64,000 nucleotides of DNA from Anaerolineae bacterium (GCA_021324435.1 JAJPIZ010000007.1:46188-110187); one strand, 5' to 3'; positions 25,575 to 35,000 are shown, numbered from the stretch's first letter. Numbers and translations are program-made. The notes: a model not told the origin generated them from the letters alone.

Positions 25575-25934
25575 ATGAAACGTTGGGCCATCTTCTTTGG
25601 GCTGTTCATCGTCGCCATCATCGTTCTTGCGGATGAAGGCCGACTCGGATTTCTCCACGCGATCTATGATTTTCCATTCGGTGATAAGGCGGGGCATTTC
25701 ATTCTTTATGGATTACTGACCCTCGTCGTGACTTTGACCGTCTTCGAAGCGCGTCCCTTCATGGACCGGAAGCGGGCCGCCGTTATCGTGAGTCTGATCC
25801 TTGCTCTGTTGATTGGCCTCGAGGAAATATCGCAGGTTTGGTTTCCCGCGCGCACGTTCGATTTGCTCGATCTCACCGCCAGCTATCTCGGCGTGGCGTT
25901 TTTCGCGTGGCTGGCCGTGAAATTAAAATCATAA
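25575..25934 (+). CDS. VanZ-like family membrane protein
   Basis: A 119-residue protein with four hydrophobic segments. It carries the VanZ-family marks DKAGHFILYGLLTL and EEISQVWFPARTFDLLDLTASYLGV (Glu, Gln, Arg and Asp conserved in the family). VanZ homologues are linked to low-level glycopeptide resistance, but most, like this one, stand outside any resistance cluster and their role is unknown. The start codon follows immediately on the terminator of the dedA-like gene. Confidence 0.85.
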   Translation: MKRWAIFFGLFIVAIIVLADEGRLGFLHAIYDFPFGDKAGHFILYGLLTLVVTLTVFEARPFMDRKRAAVIVSLILALLIGLEEISQVWFPARTFDLLDLTASYLGVAFFAWLAVKLKS

Positions 25935-25964
25935 GGGCACAGCGGCGCTGTGCCCTTGCATTGT
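25933..25964. terminator. Bidirectional terminator between VanZ gene and asnS
   Basis: AAGGGCACAGC / GCTGTGCCCTT stem around GGC, followed by a T-rich stretch; it serves the plus-strand VanZ gene and possibly the convergent asnS. Confidence 0.8.
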
Positions 25965-25965
25965 T

Positions 25966-27309
25966 TTACGGATAAACGCGTTTGATTGTCCTCGGGAACG
26001 GGATCGCTTCGCGGATGTGTTCGATGCCGCACAGCCAGGCTGTGACGCGTTCCACGCCCATGCCGAATCCGCTGTGGGGGACCGAGCCATATTTGCGGAG
26101 TTCCAAATACCATTTGAAAGCTTCTTCGGGCAAACCTTCTTTGTGGATGCGCGCCAGCAACGCGTTGTGATCGCTTATGCGTTCCGAGCCGCCGCAGATT
26201 TCGCCGTAGCCTTCCGGCGCGAGCAAATCAACGGACTTGCAAACCTCGGGTCGTCCCGGCCAGGGTTCCATGTAAAAGGCCTTGACCGCGCTCGGATAAC
26301 CGTAAACAAAAACGGGTTTATCGAATTGCTGTGTGATCGCCGTCTCATGCGGCGCGCCGAAGTCAATGCCCCAATCGAATTTGAGCAATTCCTTTTTTTC
26401 AGGATCGGTCTCTTTTTGGTACAAGTCATTCAGCATCTTGGCCGCATCGTCGTAGGAGATGCGCGGGAAGGGCGGTTTGATGGATTCGATTTTCGCCAGG
26501 TCGCGGCCCAGTGAAACGAGCTCCGGCTTTCGGTCCCGAAGGACGCGCTGGATGATATGAGTCACCATCTGCTCTTCGATTTCCATCAGCCCGTCGAGGT
26601 CACAGAAAGCCATTTCGGGTTCGAGCATCCAGAACTCGGTCAAGTGACGTCGCGTTTTCGATTTCTCGGCGCGGAAGGTGGGGCCGAAGCAATAGACCTT
26701 TCCAAACGAAAAAATATTTGCCTCGTTATAAAGCTGGCCGGTTTGCGCGAGATAGGCTTTACCTTCATCGAAATATTCAGTTTCAAAAAGTGTGGTCGTG
26801 CCTTCCGCCGCGGCGGGTGTCAGAATGGGTGTGCTCATTTCAACAAAGCCGTTGGTGTCGAGCCACTCGCGCGTCGCGGCCATCACCGTTGCGCGGACTC
26901 GCAGGATCGCCCACTGGCTTTGCATTCGCAACCATAGATGACGATGATCGAGCGCGAAGTCCACGCCGTGATCTTTGAGCGCCATTGGATAATCCGCTTC
27001 CGCCGCCTGGACGATCTTCAAATCCTTGATGCCGACTTCGTATCCGCCGGGGATGCCGGGGGCGCGTTTATCTTCGCGCACTGCGCCGGTGATGATGACC
27101 GATGACTCTTGCGGAATGCGCATGATCTGATCGAACAATTCTTCGGGTAAATCGCCTTTGAAGGCCACGCATTGAACAAAGCCGGTTCCATCGCGCACGA
27201 GCAGAAAACATAATTTACCTTTGTCGGTGCGGTTGTAGACCCAGCCCTGAATTTGAACTTCTTGACCTGCATATGTTGAAATGTCTGAAACGCAGATGAT
27301 TTTTGACAT
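25966..27309 (-). CDS. asnS: Asparaginyl-tRNA synthetase
   Basis: A 447-residue class IIb enzyme charging tRNA-Asn. The N-terminal OB fold (IQGWVYNRTDKGKLCFLLVRDG) is followed by the catalytic core with motif 2 FGPTFRAEKSKTRRHLTEFW and YNEANIFSFGKVY, the AsnRS pattern, and motif 3 GFGMGVERVTAWL. ERISDHNALL and FVYGYPSAVKAFYM are also AsnRS-like. GAGGAG precedes the ATG. It lies 76 nt after aspS, so both can be transcribed together behind the Asn/Asp leader peptide. A genuine AsnRS means Asn-tRNA need not be made by the amidotransferase route. Confidence 0.95.
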   Translation of the reverse strand: MSKIICVSDISTYAGQEVQIQGWVYNRTDKGKLCFLLVRDGTGFVQCVAFKGDLPEELFDQIMRIPQESSVIITGAVREDKRAPGIPGGYEVGIKDLKIVQAAEADYPMALKDHGVDFALDHRHLWLRMQSQWAILRVRATVMAATREWLDTNGFVEMSTPILTPAAAEGTTTLFETEYFDEGKAYLAQTGQLYNEANIFSFGKVYCFGPTFRAEKSKTRRHLTEFWMLEPEMAFCDLDGLMEIEEQMVTHIIQRVLRDRKPELVSLGRDLAKIESIKPPFPRISYDDAAKMLNDLYQKETDPEKKELLKFDWGIDFGAPHETAITQQFDKPVFVYGYPSAVKAFYMEPWPGRPEVCKSVDLLAPEGYGEICGGSERISDHNALLARIHKEGLPEEAFKWYLELRKYGSVPHSGFGMGVERVTAWLCGIEHIREAIPFPRTIKRVYP

Positions 27310-27324
27310 AAGACTCTCCTCGAA

Positions 27325-27392
27325 ATTCGATATTCGATATTCGATACTCGGCTCATGAAATCCGAATATCGGATATCGAGGATCGTTATTCG
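27325..27392. repeat. Dispersed repeat, ATTCGATATTCGATA family, between aspS and asnS
   Basis: Tandem and inverted ATTCGATATTCG units (GAAATTCGATATTCGATATT on one side, CGAATATCGGATATCGAGG on the other). It overlaps the last codons of aspS. Relatives at 9751 and 52493. Confidence 0.75.
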
Positions 27393-29152
27393 ATAATCTT
27401 TATATGTAATTCTTTTAATTGCTTGGGCTCCACCGATGACGGCGCGTCGGCCATCACATCGCGCGCGGCCTGATTCTTCGGGAAGGCAATCACCTCGCGA
27501 ATGTTCGGCTCGTCGGCCAGCAACATCACCAGGCGATCAATGCCCGGCGCCATGCCGCCGTGCGGCGGCGCGCCGTACTCAAACGCCTCCAGCATGTGAC
27601 CAAACTTGGTTTGGATTTCCTCGTCCTTCAACCCAAGCAGTTGAAAAATCTTGGTTTGAATGTCGCGGCGGTGGATGCGGATCGAACCCGATGCCATCTC
27701 ATATCCGTTGCAAACCATGTCGTATGCGTCGGAAAGGATCGCGCCGGGATCGGTATCGAATTTGTCGAGGTCAGCCATCTGTGGCATGGTGAACGGATGA
27801 TGTTCCGCGTCCCAGCGTTTCTCTTCCTCGTTCCACGCGAACATCGGGAAGTCCACCACCCACGCGAACGCCATCACATCTTTATCGGCCAGATTCAACT
27901 TATCGCGCAGGATCAAGCGCAGACCACCCAACACTTTGTTCGCGACCGCGCGTTCGTCAGCCGCGATCAAGATGAGGTCTCCGTTCTTCGCGCCGACGCG
28001 TGACTTGACTTTTTCCAATTCTTCAGGCTTGACGAATTTCGCGGCGGTTCCTTTCGGACCTTCAGCGGTCACCGCTAAAGTAGCCAATCCTTTCGCTCCC
28101 AGCGTTTTCGCGGACTCAGTCAACTCGTCCACTTCGCGGCGCGACAAATCCGCGCTGGCAGACGCGACAAGGCACTTGATCACGCCCCCCGCTTCGAGGG
28201 CGGATTGAAAGACGCGGAAATCGCTCTTGGCGAAGATGTCGCTCAAGTCGTAGAGCTCCATCCCAAAGCGCAGGTCTGGTTTGTCTGATCCATATTTATC
28301 AAGCGCTTCGCGATGAGAAAGTTTCGGCCACGGTGAGGCTAATATTTTTTTATGCGGCGCGACCGCGGGAATCATCTCGGTGTACAGCCCTTCAACCAGC
28401 GCGAGCACGTCATCGCGATGCACAAATGACATCTCAAGATCGAGTTGTGTGAACTCCGGCTGACGGTCGCCGCGCGAGTCTTCGTCGCGGAAACAGCGCG
28501 CGATTTGGAAATAACGATCCATGCCGGCCACCATTAACAACTGCTTGAGTTGTTGCGGCGATTGGGGCAGGGCATAAAATTGGCCCGGATAGATGCGCGA
28601 GGGCACCAGATAGTCGCGCGCGCCTTCGGGCGTGGCCTTGAACAAAATCGGTGTTTCGACTTCGATGAAGCCCTGTTCATCCAAATAGTCGCGCATGAAC
28701 TTGACCACGCGATGACGCAGAACCATGTTGCGGCTCATGCGCTCGCGGCGCAGATCAAGATAACGATATTTGAGGCGGGTGTTTTCGTCGGCGTCCTGCT
28801 CTTCGCCGCTGACCATGAAAGGTAGAGTCTTGGCTGGATTCAACACCTCGATGGATTGCGCGATGACTTCGATCTCACCGGTTTCCATCTTGGGGTTTTC
28901 CATCCCGGCGGGCCGTTTCTGAACCTTGCCGGTGACCTGTAATACCCACTCGAAACGGATGTTGGCAACGAGGTCGAGGGTCTCTTTGGATAAATTGGGA
29001 TTGATGGTAATTTGAACAATTCCATAGCGGTCGCGCAAATCGAGGAAGACCACCCCGCCGTGATCGCGGCGGCGATGCACCCAGCCGGCCAGAGTCACTT
29101 GCTGACCGGCGTGAGAGACTCTTAGTTCGCCGCAGTTATGTGTTTTGTACAT
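27386..29152 (-). CDS. aspS: Aspartyl-tRNA synthetase (bacterial type)
   Basis: A 588-residue class IIb enzyme of bacterial length. N-terminal OB fold [26 protein letters not shown], motif 1 region [21 protein letters not shown], motif 2 [24 protein letters not shown], the GAD insertion domain (about residues 280-420) and motif 3 [14 protein letters not shown] are all present. ATG 29152 with CGGAGG upstream is the start; a 36-codon extension would run into a dispersed repeat. Presence of AsnRS suggests it need only charge tRNA-Asp. Upstream lies an Asn/Asp-rich leader ORF and terminator, so transcription is probably attenuated in response to tRNA charging. Confidence 0.97.
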   Translation of the reverse strand: MYKTHNCGELRVSHAGQQVTLAGWVHRRRDHGGVVFLDLRDRYGIVQITINPNLSKETLDLVANIRFEWVLQVTGKVQKRPAGMENPKMETGEIEVIAQSIEVLNPAKTLPFMVSGEEQDADENTRLKYRYLDLRRERMSRNMVLRHRVVKFMRDYLDEQGFIEVETPILFKATPEGARDYLVPSRIYPGQFYALPQSPQQLKQLLMVAGMDRYFQIARCFRDEDSRGDRQPEFTQLDLEMSFVHRDDVLALVEGLYTEMIPAVAPHKKILASPWPKLSHREALDKYGSDKPDLRFGMELYDLSDIFAKSDFRVFQSALEAGGVIKCLVASASADLSRREVDELTESAKTLGAKGLATLAVTAEGPKGTAAKFVKPEELEKVKSRVGAKNGDLILIAADERAVANKVLGGLRLILRDKLNLADKDVMAFAWVVDFPMFAWNEEEKRWDAEHHPFTMPQMADLDKFDTDPGAILSDAYDMVCNGYEMASGSIRIHRRDIQTKIFQLLGLKDEEIQTKFGHMLEAFEYGAPPHGGMAPGIDRLVMLLADEPNIREVIAFPKNQAARDVMADAPSSVEPKQLKELHIKIIE

Positions 29153-29165
29153 ACGCGCCTCCGAA

Positions 29166-29254
29166 ATGTTCACCACAAAGTCACAGAGCGCACAAAGTTT
29201 TCCTTTGTGAACACAAAGAGTTTCTGTATCCTTTGTGTCTCCGTGGTGAGGCTT
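29166..29254. repeat. Dispersed repeat, CACCAC..ACACAAAG / CTTTGTGT..GTGGTG
   Basis: CACCACAAAGTCACAGAG at one end is mirrored by CTTTGTGTCTCCGTGGTG at the other. It sits in the aspS 5' region between the attenuator and the ribosome binding site. A degenerate relative occurs at 44288-44340. Confidence 0.75.
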
Positions 29255-29294
29255 ACACAAAATAAATCGCCCTTCGCGTGTGCGTTGGGCGATT
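29255..29294 (-). terminator. Attenuator terminator of the aspS-asnS leader
   Basis: On the minus strand AATCGCCC (29287-29294) pairs with GGGCGATT (29265-29272); an AA/AA internal loop and CGC/GCG extend the stem to an ACAC loop. TATTTTGTG follows. The 5' arm (29283-29292) can instead pair with CGTTGGGCGA (29330-29339) in the leader ORF, a perfect 10-bp antiterminator. Confidence 0.85.
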
Positions 29295-29314
29295 GGTTTG
29301 ACTTGTACTTTCTG

Positions 29315-29398
29315 TCAACCTGCACGGCTTCGCCCAACGACCCCTGAATTATCGTCGTTGTCATTGTTATTGTTGGCGAAGTTGCGGTTGTAATCCAT
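29315..29398 (-). CDS. Asn/Asp-rich leader peptide of aspS-asnS (attenuation sensor)
   Basis: A 27-codon ORF in which 12 residues are Asn or Asp, including the uninterrupted run N-N-N-N-D-N-D-D-N at codons 9-17. It begins 8 nt after an extended -10 (TGCTATAAT, box 29407-29412), without a ribosome binding site. Codons 20-22 form the strand CGTTGGGCGA that can pair perfectly with the 5' arm of the following terminator. A ribosome stalled in the Asn/Asp run leaves that strand free (antitermination); a ribosome reaching the stop codon covers it (termination). This is the layout of trp/his leader peptides. It overlaps the end of a small upstream ORF in another frame. Confidence 0.8.
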   Translation of the reverse strand: MDYNRNFANNNNDNDDNSGVVGRSRAG

Positions 29399-29621
29399 GG
29401 GGCGGTATTATAGCATAAAGAACTACTTCTGAATGGTTGACTCCCTGCGTTTTGGGGACCGTCGTCCCGCCAAGCCAGCCCGCGCGGACAATATCATCCG
29501 CGCAATAATCCACGCCGAAGGCAGCGGGCAGTCCGCAATCTGACATAAAATGGGCGATTAGAAGATTGGCCGCGAAGAAAATTAGAAGCCCGAGCAGAAA
29601 ACCAGCCAGGATTTTGCGCAT
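29367..29621 (-). CDS. Small membrane-anchored protein, unknown function
   Basis: An 84-residue ORF with an N-terminal signal-anchor (LAGFLLGLLIFFAANLLIA) followed by a short Cys-containing segment (SDCGLPAAFGVDYCADDIV) and a polar tail. Not recognised. The ATG at 29621 follows a TACAAT box by 6 nt; an ATG eight codons upstream is possible. Its last ten codons overlap the promoter and start of the Asn/Asp leader ORF on the same strand, which leaves doubt about whether the C-terminus is under selection. Confidence 0.5.
   Translation of the reverse strand: MRKILAGFLLGLLIFFAANLLIAHFMSDCGLPAAFGVDYCADDIVRAGWLGGTTVPKTQGVNHSEVVLYAIIPPHGLQPQLRQQ
29407..29412 (-). promoter_or_regulatory. Extended -10 promoter of the aspS-asnS leader
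   Basis: TGCTATAAT on the minus strand: perfect TATAAT with the TGn extension, 8 nt before the leader ATG at 29398. No -35 is evident, as is usual for extended -10 promoters. Confidence 0.65.
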
Positions 29622-29715
29622 TACTAAATTGTAAGGTCTTTTCATGTTATTTCAAAAGTTGTATACTAATTTTAGAGCTTTTTGCTCATGATTTCCATCC
29701 TGAAAGGAGAACGAC

Positions 29716-30093
29716 ATGAAACTCCGCAACTTGTTCGTCACAGATACGGTTGTCTCTTTCCTGTTTGCGATTGGATTGCTCCTGAAACCTGACTATCTGC
29801 TAAAGTTTTTCGGCCTTACACAAGGCAAAACCGAATTGCTATTAGGACAAATAATTGGCGCCGCGCTGATTGGCTTCGGGCTATTGGCCTGGTTTGCCAA
29901 GGATTTTGAGCCACAGGCCGGAAAGGGTGCAGTAATCTCGCTCTTGATCTTCAGCGCCATCGGCTTTGTAGTGTCTCTGCTCGGAATCCTTTCGCAGGTC
30001 ACGCGCGCTGGCAGTGCCTGGTTGATCGTGATCGTCTTCCTGCTATTCACTGCCGGTTACGCCTACTTCCAATTTATGGGCCCAAGAGAATAA
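29716..30093 (+). CDS. Four-helix small membrane protein, unknown function
   Basis: A 125-residue protein made almost entirely of four hydrophobic helices (VVSFLFAIGLLLK; LGQIIGAALIGFGLLAWFA; AVISLLIFSAIGFVVSLLGIL; WLIVIVFLLFTAGYAYFQF). The arrangement resembles small conserved membrane proteins of unknown function in many environmental bacteria. GAAAGGAG precedes the ATG and an intrinsic terminator follows, so it is an independent unit. No function can be assigned. Confidence 0.8.
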   Translation: MKLRNLFVTDTVVSFLFAIGLLLKPDYLLKFFGLTQGKTELLLGQIIGAALIGFGLLAWFAKDFEPQAGKGAVISLLIFSAIGFVVSLLGILSQVTRAGSAWLIVIVFLLFTAGYAYFQFMGPRE

Positions 30094-30107
30094 CCAACCG
30101 TGTCTAC

Positions 30108-30142
30108 AAAGGGCATCCGTGAAATGGATGCCCTTTTTGTTT
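30108..30142 (+). terminator. Intrinsic terminator
   Basis: AAAGGGCATCC / GGATGCCCTTT stem with a GTGAAAT loop and TTTTTGTTTT tail; ends the small membrane protein gene and faces the convergent aldo/keto reductase. Confidence 0.92.
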
Positions 30143-30144
30143 TC

Positions 30145-31083
30145 TCAAGATGCCAAGACTTTATCGCTCATTGCTTCCAGCTTTGCAATTTCCTCGTCGG
30201 TCAATTTCCAGCCGAGCGCGCCGGCATTTTGAAGCGCCTGCGCTCCGGTCTTTGCTCCTGGGATCGGTAGCGCGCCTTTGCAGATGACCCAATTCAATGC
30301 CACTTGAGCATTGGATTTTCCGCCTCGATCTTGCCCGATCTCGGTCATCAGTTTGAGGAGAGGCGGGATTCTGTTCAGTAACGCGGCATAATTCGCGCCG
30401 CGCGTTCCCGGCGGTGGATTCTCCATCGTATATTTTCCGGTGAGCAGGCCCATTTCAAGTGGGGAATAAGCGATCAAACGCACGCCCAATTCTTTACAGC
30501 GCGCCAGCAGTCCGTTTTTTTCAACAGAACGATTTAGCAAACTATAATGGACTTGATTGGATGCCAGCGGAATATTATGCCGCGCCAATGTGGAGTAGGC
30601 GCGCAACATTTGGGATTGATTGAAATTCGATACACCCACCGTGCGCGTCAGACCTTTTTCCACGCACTCGACCATGCCCTCCATCATGCGTTCAGGGCTG
30701 AAGAGCGGACTCGGCCAGTGAATCTGGTACAGGTCAACGGTCTCGGCTTTGAGGCGCTCGAGGCTGTGTTTCAACGCAGAGGGAATCGAGTTCTTTGTCA
30801 ATCGCCATGGGAATGGAAAAAATTTGGTCGCGATCAGAACAGCCTGATCGGTCTCTTTGAGAAATCCTCCAGTGAGGCGTTCGGAGCGTCCCGACCCGTA
30901 GACTTCGGCGGTGTCAATAAAACGGATGCCCTCCGCAATGGAGGTTTGAAATGCCTGGCGAATGTCTTCATCCGTGTAGCCGCGGCCATATTGCCAGACC
31001 ACGCGGTCGCCCCAGGCCCAGGCCCCCAGTCCCATTTCAATGACATGCAGAAATCGTGTCTCGTTGCTTATGCTGTTGGCCAA
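30145..31083 (-). CDS. Aldo/keto reductase
   Basis: A 312-residue NAD(P)H-dependent TIM-barrel oxidoreductase. The catalytic tetrad is visible: Asp and Tyr in FIDTAEVYGSGRSE, Lys in LIATKFFPFPW and His in YQIHWPSP. Cofactor-binding motifs are GVSNFNQSQM and LIAYSPLEMGLLTGKY. The start is TTG at 31083, set by a perfect GGAGG 5 nt upstream. Substrate unknown; it resembles the group containing general aldehyde reductases and potassium-channel beta subunits. Single gene. Confidence 0.93.
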   Translation of the reverse strand: MANSISNETRFLHVIEMGLGAWAWGDRVVWQYGRGYTDEDIRQAFQTSIAEGIRFIDTAEVYGSGRSERLTGGFLKETDQAVLIATKFFPFPWRLTKNSIPSALKHSLERLKAETVDLYQIHWPSPLFSPERMMEGMVECVEKGLTRTVGVSNFNQSQMLRAYSTLARHNIPLASNQVHYSLLNRSVEKNGLLARCKELGVRLIAYSPLEMGLLTGKYTMENPPPGTRGANYAALLNRIPPLLKLMTEIGQDRGGKSNAQVALNWVICKGALPIPGAKTGAQALQNAGALGWKLTDEEIAKLEAMSDKVLAS

Positions 31084-31180
31084 GGTTCCTCCGGAAAATC
31101 TCGATGATTGTATCTTAAAATATCAGGGGCGTTATAGCCAGCCCGCTCAATACGAGTTACAATCGGTTCACAAAATTTTT

Positions 31181-31248
31181 GGAACTGATGGACCGCAAGA
31201 CCCTGCTCCACAGGCGGAGGGGATCGGGTCTGGCGCTCCCTGAGTTCC
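31181..31248 (+). promoter_or_regulatory. Structured 5' leader hairpin of rnc
   Basis: GGAACT (31181-31186) pairs with AGTTCC (31243-31248); inside, AGACCC pairs with GGGTCT (31226-31231), and CTCC with GGAG caps it. The hairpin lies just before the rnc ribosome binding site, downstream of a TACAAT box at 31159-31164. Other bacteria autoregulate rnc by RNase III cleavage of such a leader; that role here is inference. Confidence 0.45.
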
Positions 31249-31260
31249 ACGGAGGTTCCC

Positions 31261-31977
31261 GTGGTTTCGCAAACGGATGTTGACCTGCCCGAATCGCCCG
31301 CTGAGTTGGCGCGGCGTTTGGGCTTGTCCTTTACAAACTTGTCTTTGTTGTCTCGCGCGTTGACGCACCGTTCATATCTGAATGAAAATCCGCACGCGCT
31401 GGAAGACAACGAGCGGCTCGAATTCCTCGGCGACGCGGTGCTGGATTTCATCGTCGGCGCGTGGGTGTATCATCATTGCCCGGAAATGGCGGAGGGCGAT
31501 TTGACCCGGATGCGCTCGGCGCTGGTGCGCAACGAGCAGTTGGCTGAGTTCGCTCGGGGCCTTGACTTGGGGCGGGCGCTCCGCATGGGACGCGGTGAAT
31601 CTGCTTCGGGCGGGCGCGACCGCGACGGCCTGCTTGGTTCGACCTTCGAGGCATTAATCGGCGCGCTGTATCTGGATGCCGGCCTGCCCGCGGTGGAGAA
31701 ATTCATGGAGCCATTGCTCGATAGCGTGCGCGACCGCGTGATCATTCGTTCGGAAATCTATGACCCGAAGAGCCGCTTCCAGGAATGGGCGCAATCGCAG
31801 AAACTGGGCACGCCCAAATATGTGATGGTCAGTTCCAGCGGGCCGGACCATGCCAAAGTGTTCGAGGTCGAGGTCCGCATCAAAGATCAAACCTATGGCC
31901 GCGGCCGCGGCCCGAGCAAACAGGTTGCCGCACAGGTCGCGGCGCAGACCGCATTGGAAACGCTTGGAATTCATTGA
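31261..31977 (+). CDS. rnc: Ribonuclease III
   Basis: A 238-residue double-strand-specific endoribonuclease for rRNA and mRNA processing. The endonuclease signature ERLEFLGDAVLDFIVG is intact with its metal-binding Glu and Asp, as is the second catalytic GLLGSTFEALIGALYLD. A dsRNA-binding domain occupies about residues 165-236 (FQEWAQSQKLGTPKYVMV; GPSKQVAAQVAAQTALETL). Start is GTG with GGAGG 7 nt upstream. It precedes smc, the common rnc-smc order. Confidence 0.96.
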   Translation: MVSQTDVDLPESPAELARRLGLSFTNLSLLSRALTHRSYLNENPHALEDNERLEFLGDAVLDFIVGAWVYHHCPEMAEGDLTRMRSALVRNEQLAEFARGLDLGRALRMGRGESASGGRDRDGLLGSTFEALIGALYLDAGLPAVEKFMEPLLDSVRDRVIIRSEIYDPKSRFQEWAQSQKLGTPKYVMVSSSGPDHAKVFEVEVRIKDQTYGRGRGPSKQVAAQVAAQTALETLGIH

Positions 31978-31994
31978 TCGGGATACAATCACTA

Positions 31995-32038
31995 TCTAAA
32001 ATCGAAAATCGAAAATCGAAAATCCAAAATCGTAAATT
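31995..32038 (+). repeat. AAATCG tandem repeat upstream of smc
   Basis: Four or five tandem units of the 7-mer AAAATCG (AAAATCGAAAATCGAAAATC and onward), ending 6 nt before the smc ATG; it replaces a normal ribosome binding site region. Confidence 0.8.
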
Positions 32039-32043
32039 AGCAG

Positions 32044-35000
32044 ATGCCTCTTCGTCTCAAATCCCTCGAACTGCACGGATACAAAACCTTCGCCTCCAAG
32101 GCTGTTTTTGAATTTGCCAGCGGGATCACCGCCATCGTTGGGCCGAACGGCTCGGGCAAATCGAACATTGCTGATTCCCTGCGCTGGGTGTTGGGCGAGC
32201 AATCCTATTCATTGCTACGCGGCAAAAAGACCGAAGACATGATCTTCTCCGGCTCGGAGCATCGTCCGCGGGCGGGGATGGCCTCGGCGGAGATCATCTT
32301 TGATAACACCACAGGCTGGTTGCCGGTGGACTTTGCCGAAGTTGCCATGACGCGCCGCGCCTACCGCGACGGCCACAACGAATATCTGCTGAACGGACAG
32401 CACGTCCGCCTGCGCGACATGAATGAACTGCTCGCCGCCTCCGGTTTGTCGGAACGCACCTACACCATCCTCGGTCAAGGTTTGGTGGATGCGTCTCTCG
32501 CCCTCAAAGCGGATGAGCGCCGTCGTCTCTTTGAAGAAGCCGCGGGCGTGGGCTTGTATCGCGTGCGCCGCGAAGAAGCCATCAAACGTTTGGAAAACAC
32601 GCAACGCAACCTCGAGCGCGTGCAAGACATCATGGCAGAACTCGAACCGCGGCTGAAAAGCCTCGAGCGTCAGGCGCGCCGCGCCAACGAATATGCCGCG
32701 GCGCAGGCCGACCTGCGCGTGCTCCTGCGCGAGTGGTACGGCTATCACTGGCATCATGCCCAGCAACAACTCAAGGACACGCGCAATACCGTGCGCCAGC
32801 AGGAAATCAAAGTCCATGAAGCGCGCGAGGCGCATCTCAAAGCGCAGGCGGAATACAGCCAGTTCCGCGAACGCCTCAGCGGACTGCGCGCCCAACTCAA
32901 CACGTGGCATCGCGAGTCTGCGGAACTGCACAGCCAGCGCGAATCTGTCAGCCGTGATTTGGCCGTGCTCGAAGAACGCCGCCGCGCATTGACCGCTTCG
33001 CACGCGACTCTCTCCGCCGAACAGGAACGCGCGCGGAACGAAGAGAAACTGGCGCGCGAACGTCTGGCTGAGGTGGAACAGGAAGCCGCGCGTTTGCAAG
33101 CCGAGTTTGACGAAGCCAAAAACCAGGTCGCCAATGCTCAACAGACTCTGCAAGCGCGTCAATCTGAGCGCGAGGCGGCGGAGGAAAAACTGCAGGCCGC
33201 GCGCAATATCATCACATCCCTCCACGCGCAAAAAGCCGAGACACAAGCCCGCCTCGATGAACTCTCGTCGCGGCTCGATTCCCTGAAACAAAAAATCGAG
33301 TCCGCGCAACAGGCCATTCAATCCGCCGAAGCGGACGTGAAAAAAGCCGAGCAGGCCCATCATGCCGCGCAGTCTGCGCGCACAAAGGCCGAAGACGCGC
33401 TTCGCAAAGCCGAAGAAAAACTCGAAAGTAAAAAGAAAGAAGTCGAAAAGATAGAAGCAGAGCGGCGCGCAAAACTGGAAGAACGTGTAGCGCGTCAAGC
33501 TGAGTATTCCCGCGCGCAGGCGCAACTTGACATTCTCGAACAGGCTGAACAATCGCTGGCCGGTTATGCGGAAGGCGCACGCTTCCTGCTGGATGCCGCG
33601 CGGCAATCGCGGCTTAATGCGCGCGGCGCATTGAGCGCGGCCCTCGATGTTCCGCTCGAACTCGAAACCGCGGTTGCCTCCGCGCTCGGCGACACTCTCG
33701 ACGCGGTTTTGCTCGAGGGCAATCAAATCGAAGATGCATTGCAACTTCTCGAATCAGAGGAAGCCGGGCGCGCCGCGCTCCTGCCGCTCGGTGAGCGAAA
33801 TACTACTTCGCTCAGCAAACCTAATGACACTGACTGCCTGGGCATCGCGTCTGAATTGGTCAACGCGCCGCATGAACTTCGCCCCGCGGTGGATCTTCTG
33901 CTCGGCCACACGCTGATCGTGCGCACGCGCGCCGCGGCGCGGCGATTGGCCGCGAACATTCCGACTCATGCACGCATCGTGACCCTGCGCGGAGAAGTGT
34001 TCCGCGGCGACGGCCTGATCATCGCCGGTAAAACCGCGTCTTCCTCGACCCTCAGCCGGCCGCGCCAAAAACGCGAGTTGACCGAGTCCCTGGCCGATTT
34101 CCAGAATCGTCTCGAGGCCTTGAACGCGGCAATCGAAAAATTATCGAACGATTTAACTGCCGCGCAACGCGAACAAACTGAGCTGGAGGAGACTCTCCGC
34201 CACGCGCGGGTTGAATTTGAGCAGGCGCAATCTGCGGAACAAAAATCGTCGGCTGATCTTGAAACCGCGCGCCGCCAACTCGACTGGCAAACGAGTCAGC
34301 GCGGGGAATTGCAGAATCAGATGTCGGACGCGGAAAAGGATCGGGAACGGCTGGCCGCTTTGGCGTCCGAGCATGAAGCGCAGGCCGCGCAGGCCCAGGA
34401 TGAAGTCCGCGTGCTGGCAAGTCAATTAAGTGAATTAAGTCTCGATGAAGCGCAGGAACAAGTCGCGTATTGGAATACGCGGCTGGCTGTCGCGGAACAA
34501 TCGGTGAACAGTGCGCAGGCGCGCAAAGCGGAACGTCAACAGGCAGTGGAGCGGTTTGCGTCTCAAGGACAGGAAGTGCAGGCGCGGCAGGGCGAGGCCG
34601 ATCAGCAATTGAAAACGCTGGATGAAGAAAAGGGCGGTCTGCGCGAACGCGAGAGTGCCTTGCATGAACGGATCGAGGCGCTGCGCGCACAGATCGAACC
34701 CGCCGAAAAAGATTTGGAAACTGCCGAGCAGGAAGAGAATCGTTTGCAGGGCATTGAAGACGCCGCCCAACGGAATCTCGCGAACGCCGAGCGCACTCTC
34801 GGACAAGTGCAACTCGATCAAACGCGGCGACAGGAAGCGCTCGACTCTTTGCGCGAAAAAATCACCGATGATTTTGGGCTGGTATCGTTCGAATACGCGG
34901 CCAACATGGAAGGTCCGGTGCCATTGCCGTTCGAAGGATTGGTGGAGCAACTGCCCATCGTGACCGAGATTTCATCGGACCTTGAAGAACATCTTGCGCG

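Noticed and set aside
29153..29260. N-terminal extension of AspRS
   Set aside because: The extension is encoded by a palindromic repeat and family alignments start at the OB fold; ATG 29152 has a perfect ribosome binding site.
31995..32038. CRISPR-like short repeat array before smc
   Set aside because: Units are 7 nt with no spacers; it is a simple tandem repeat.
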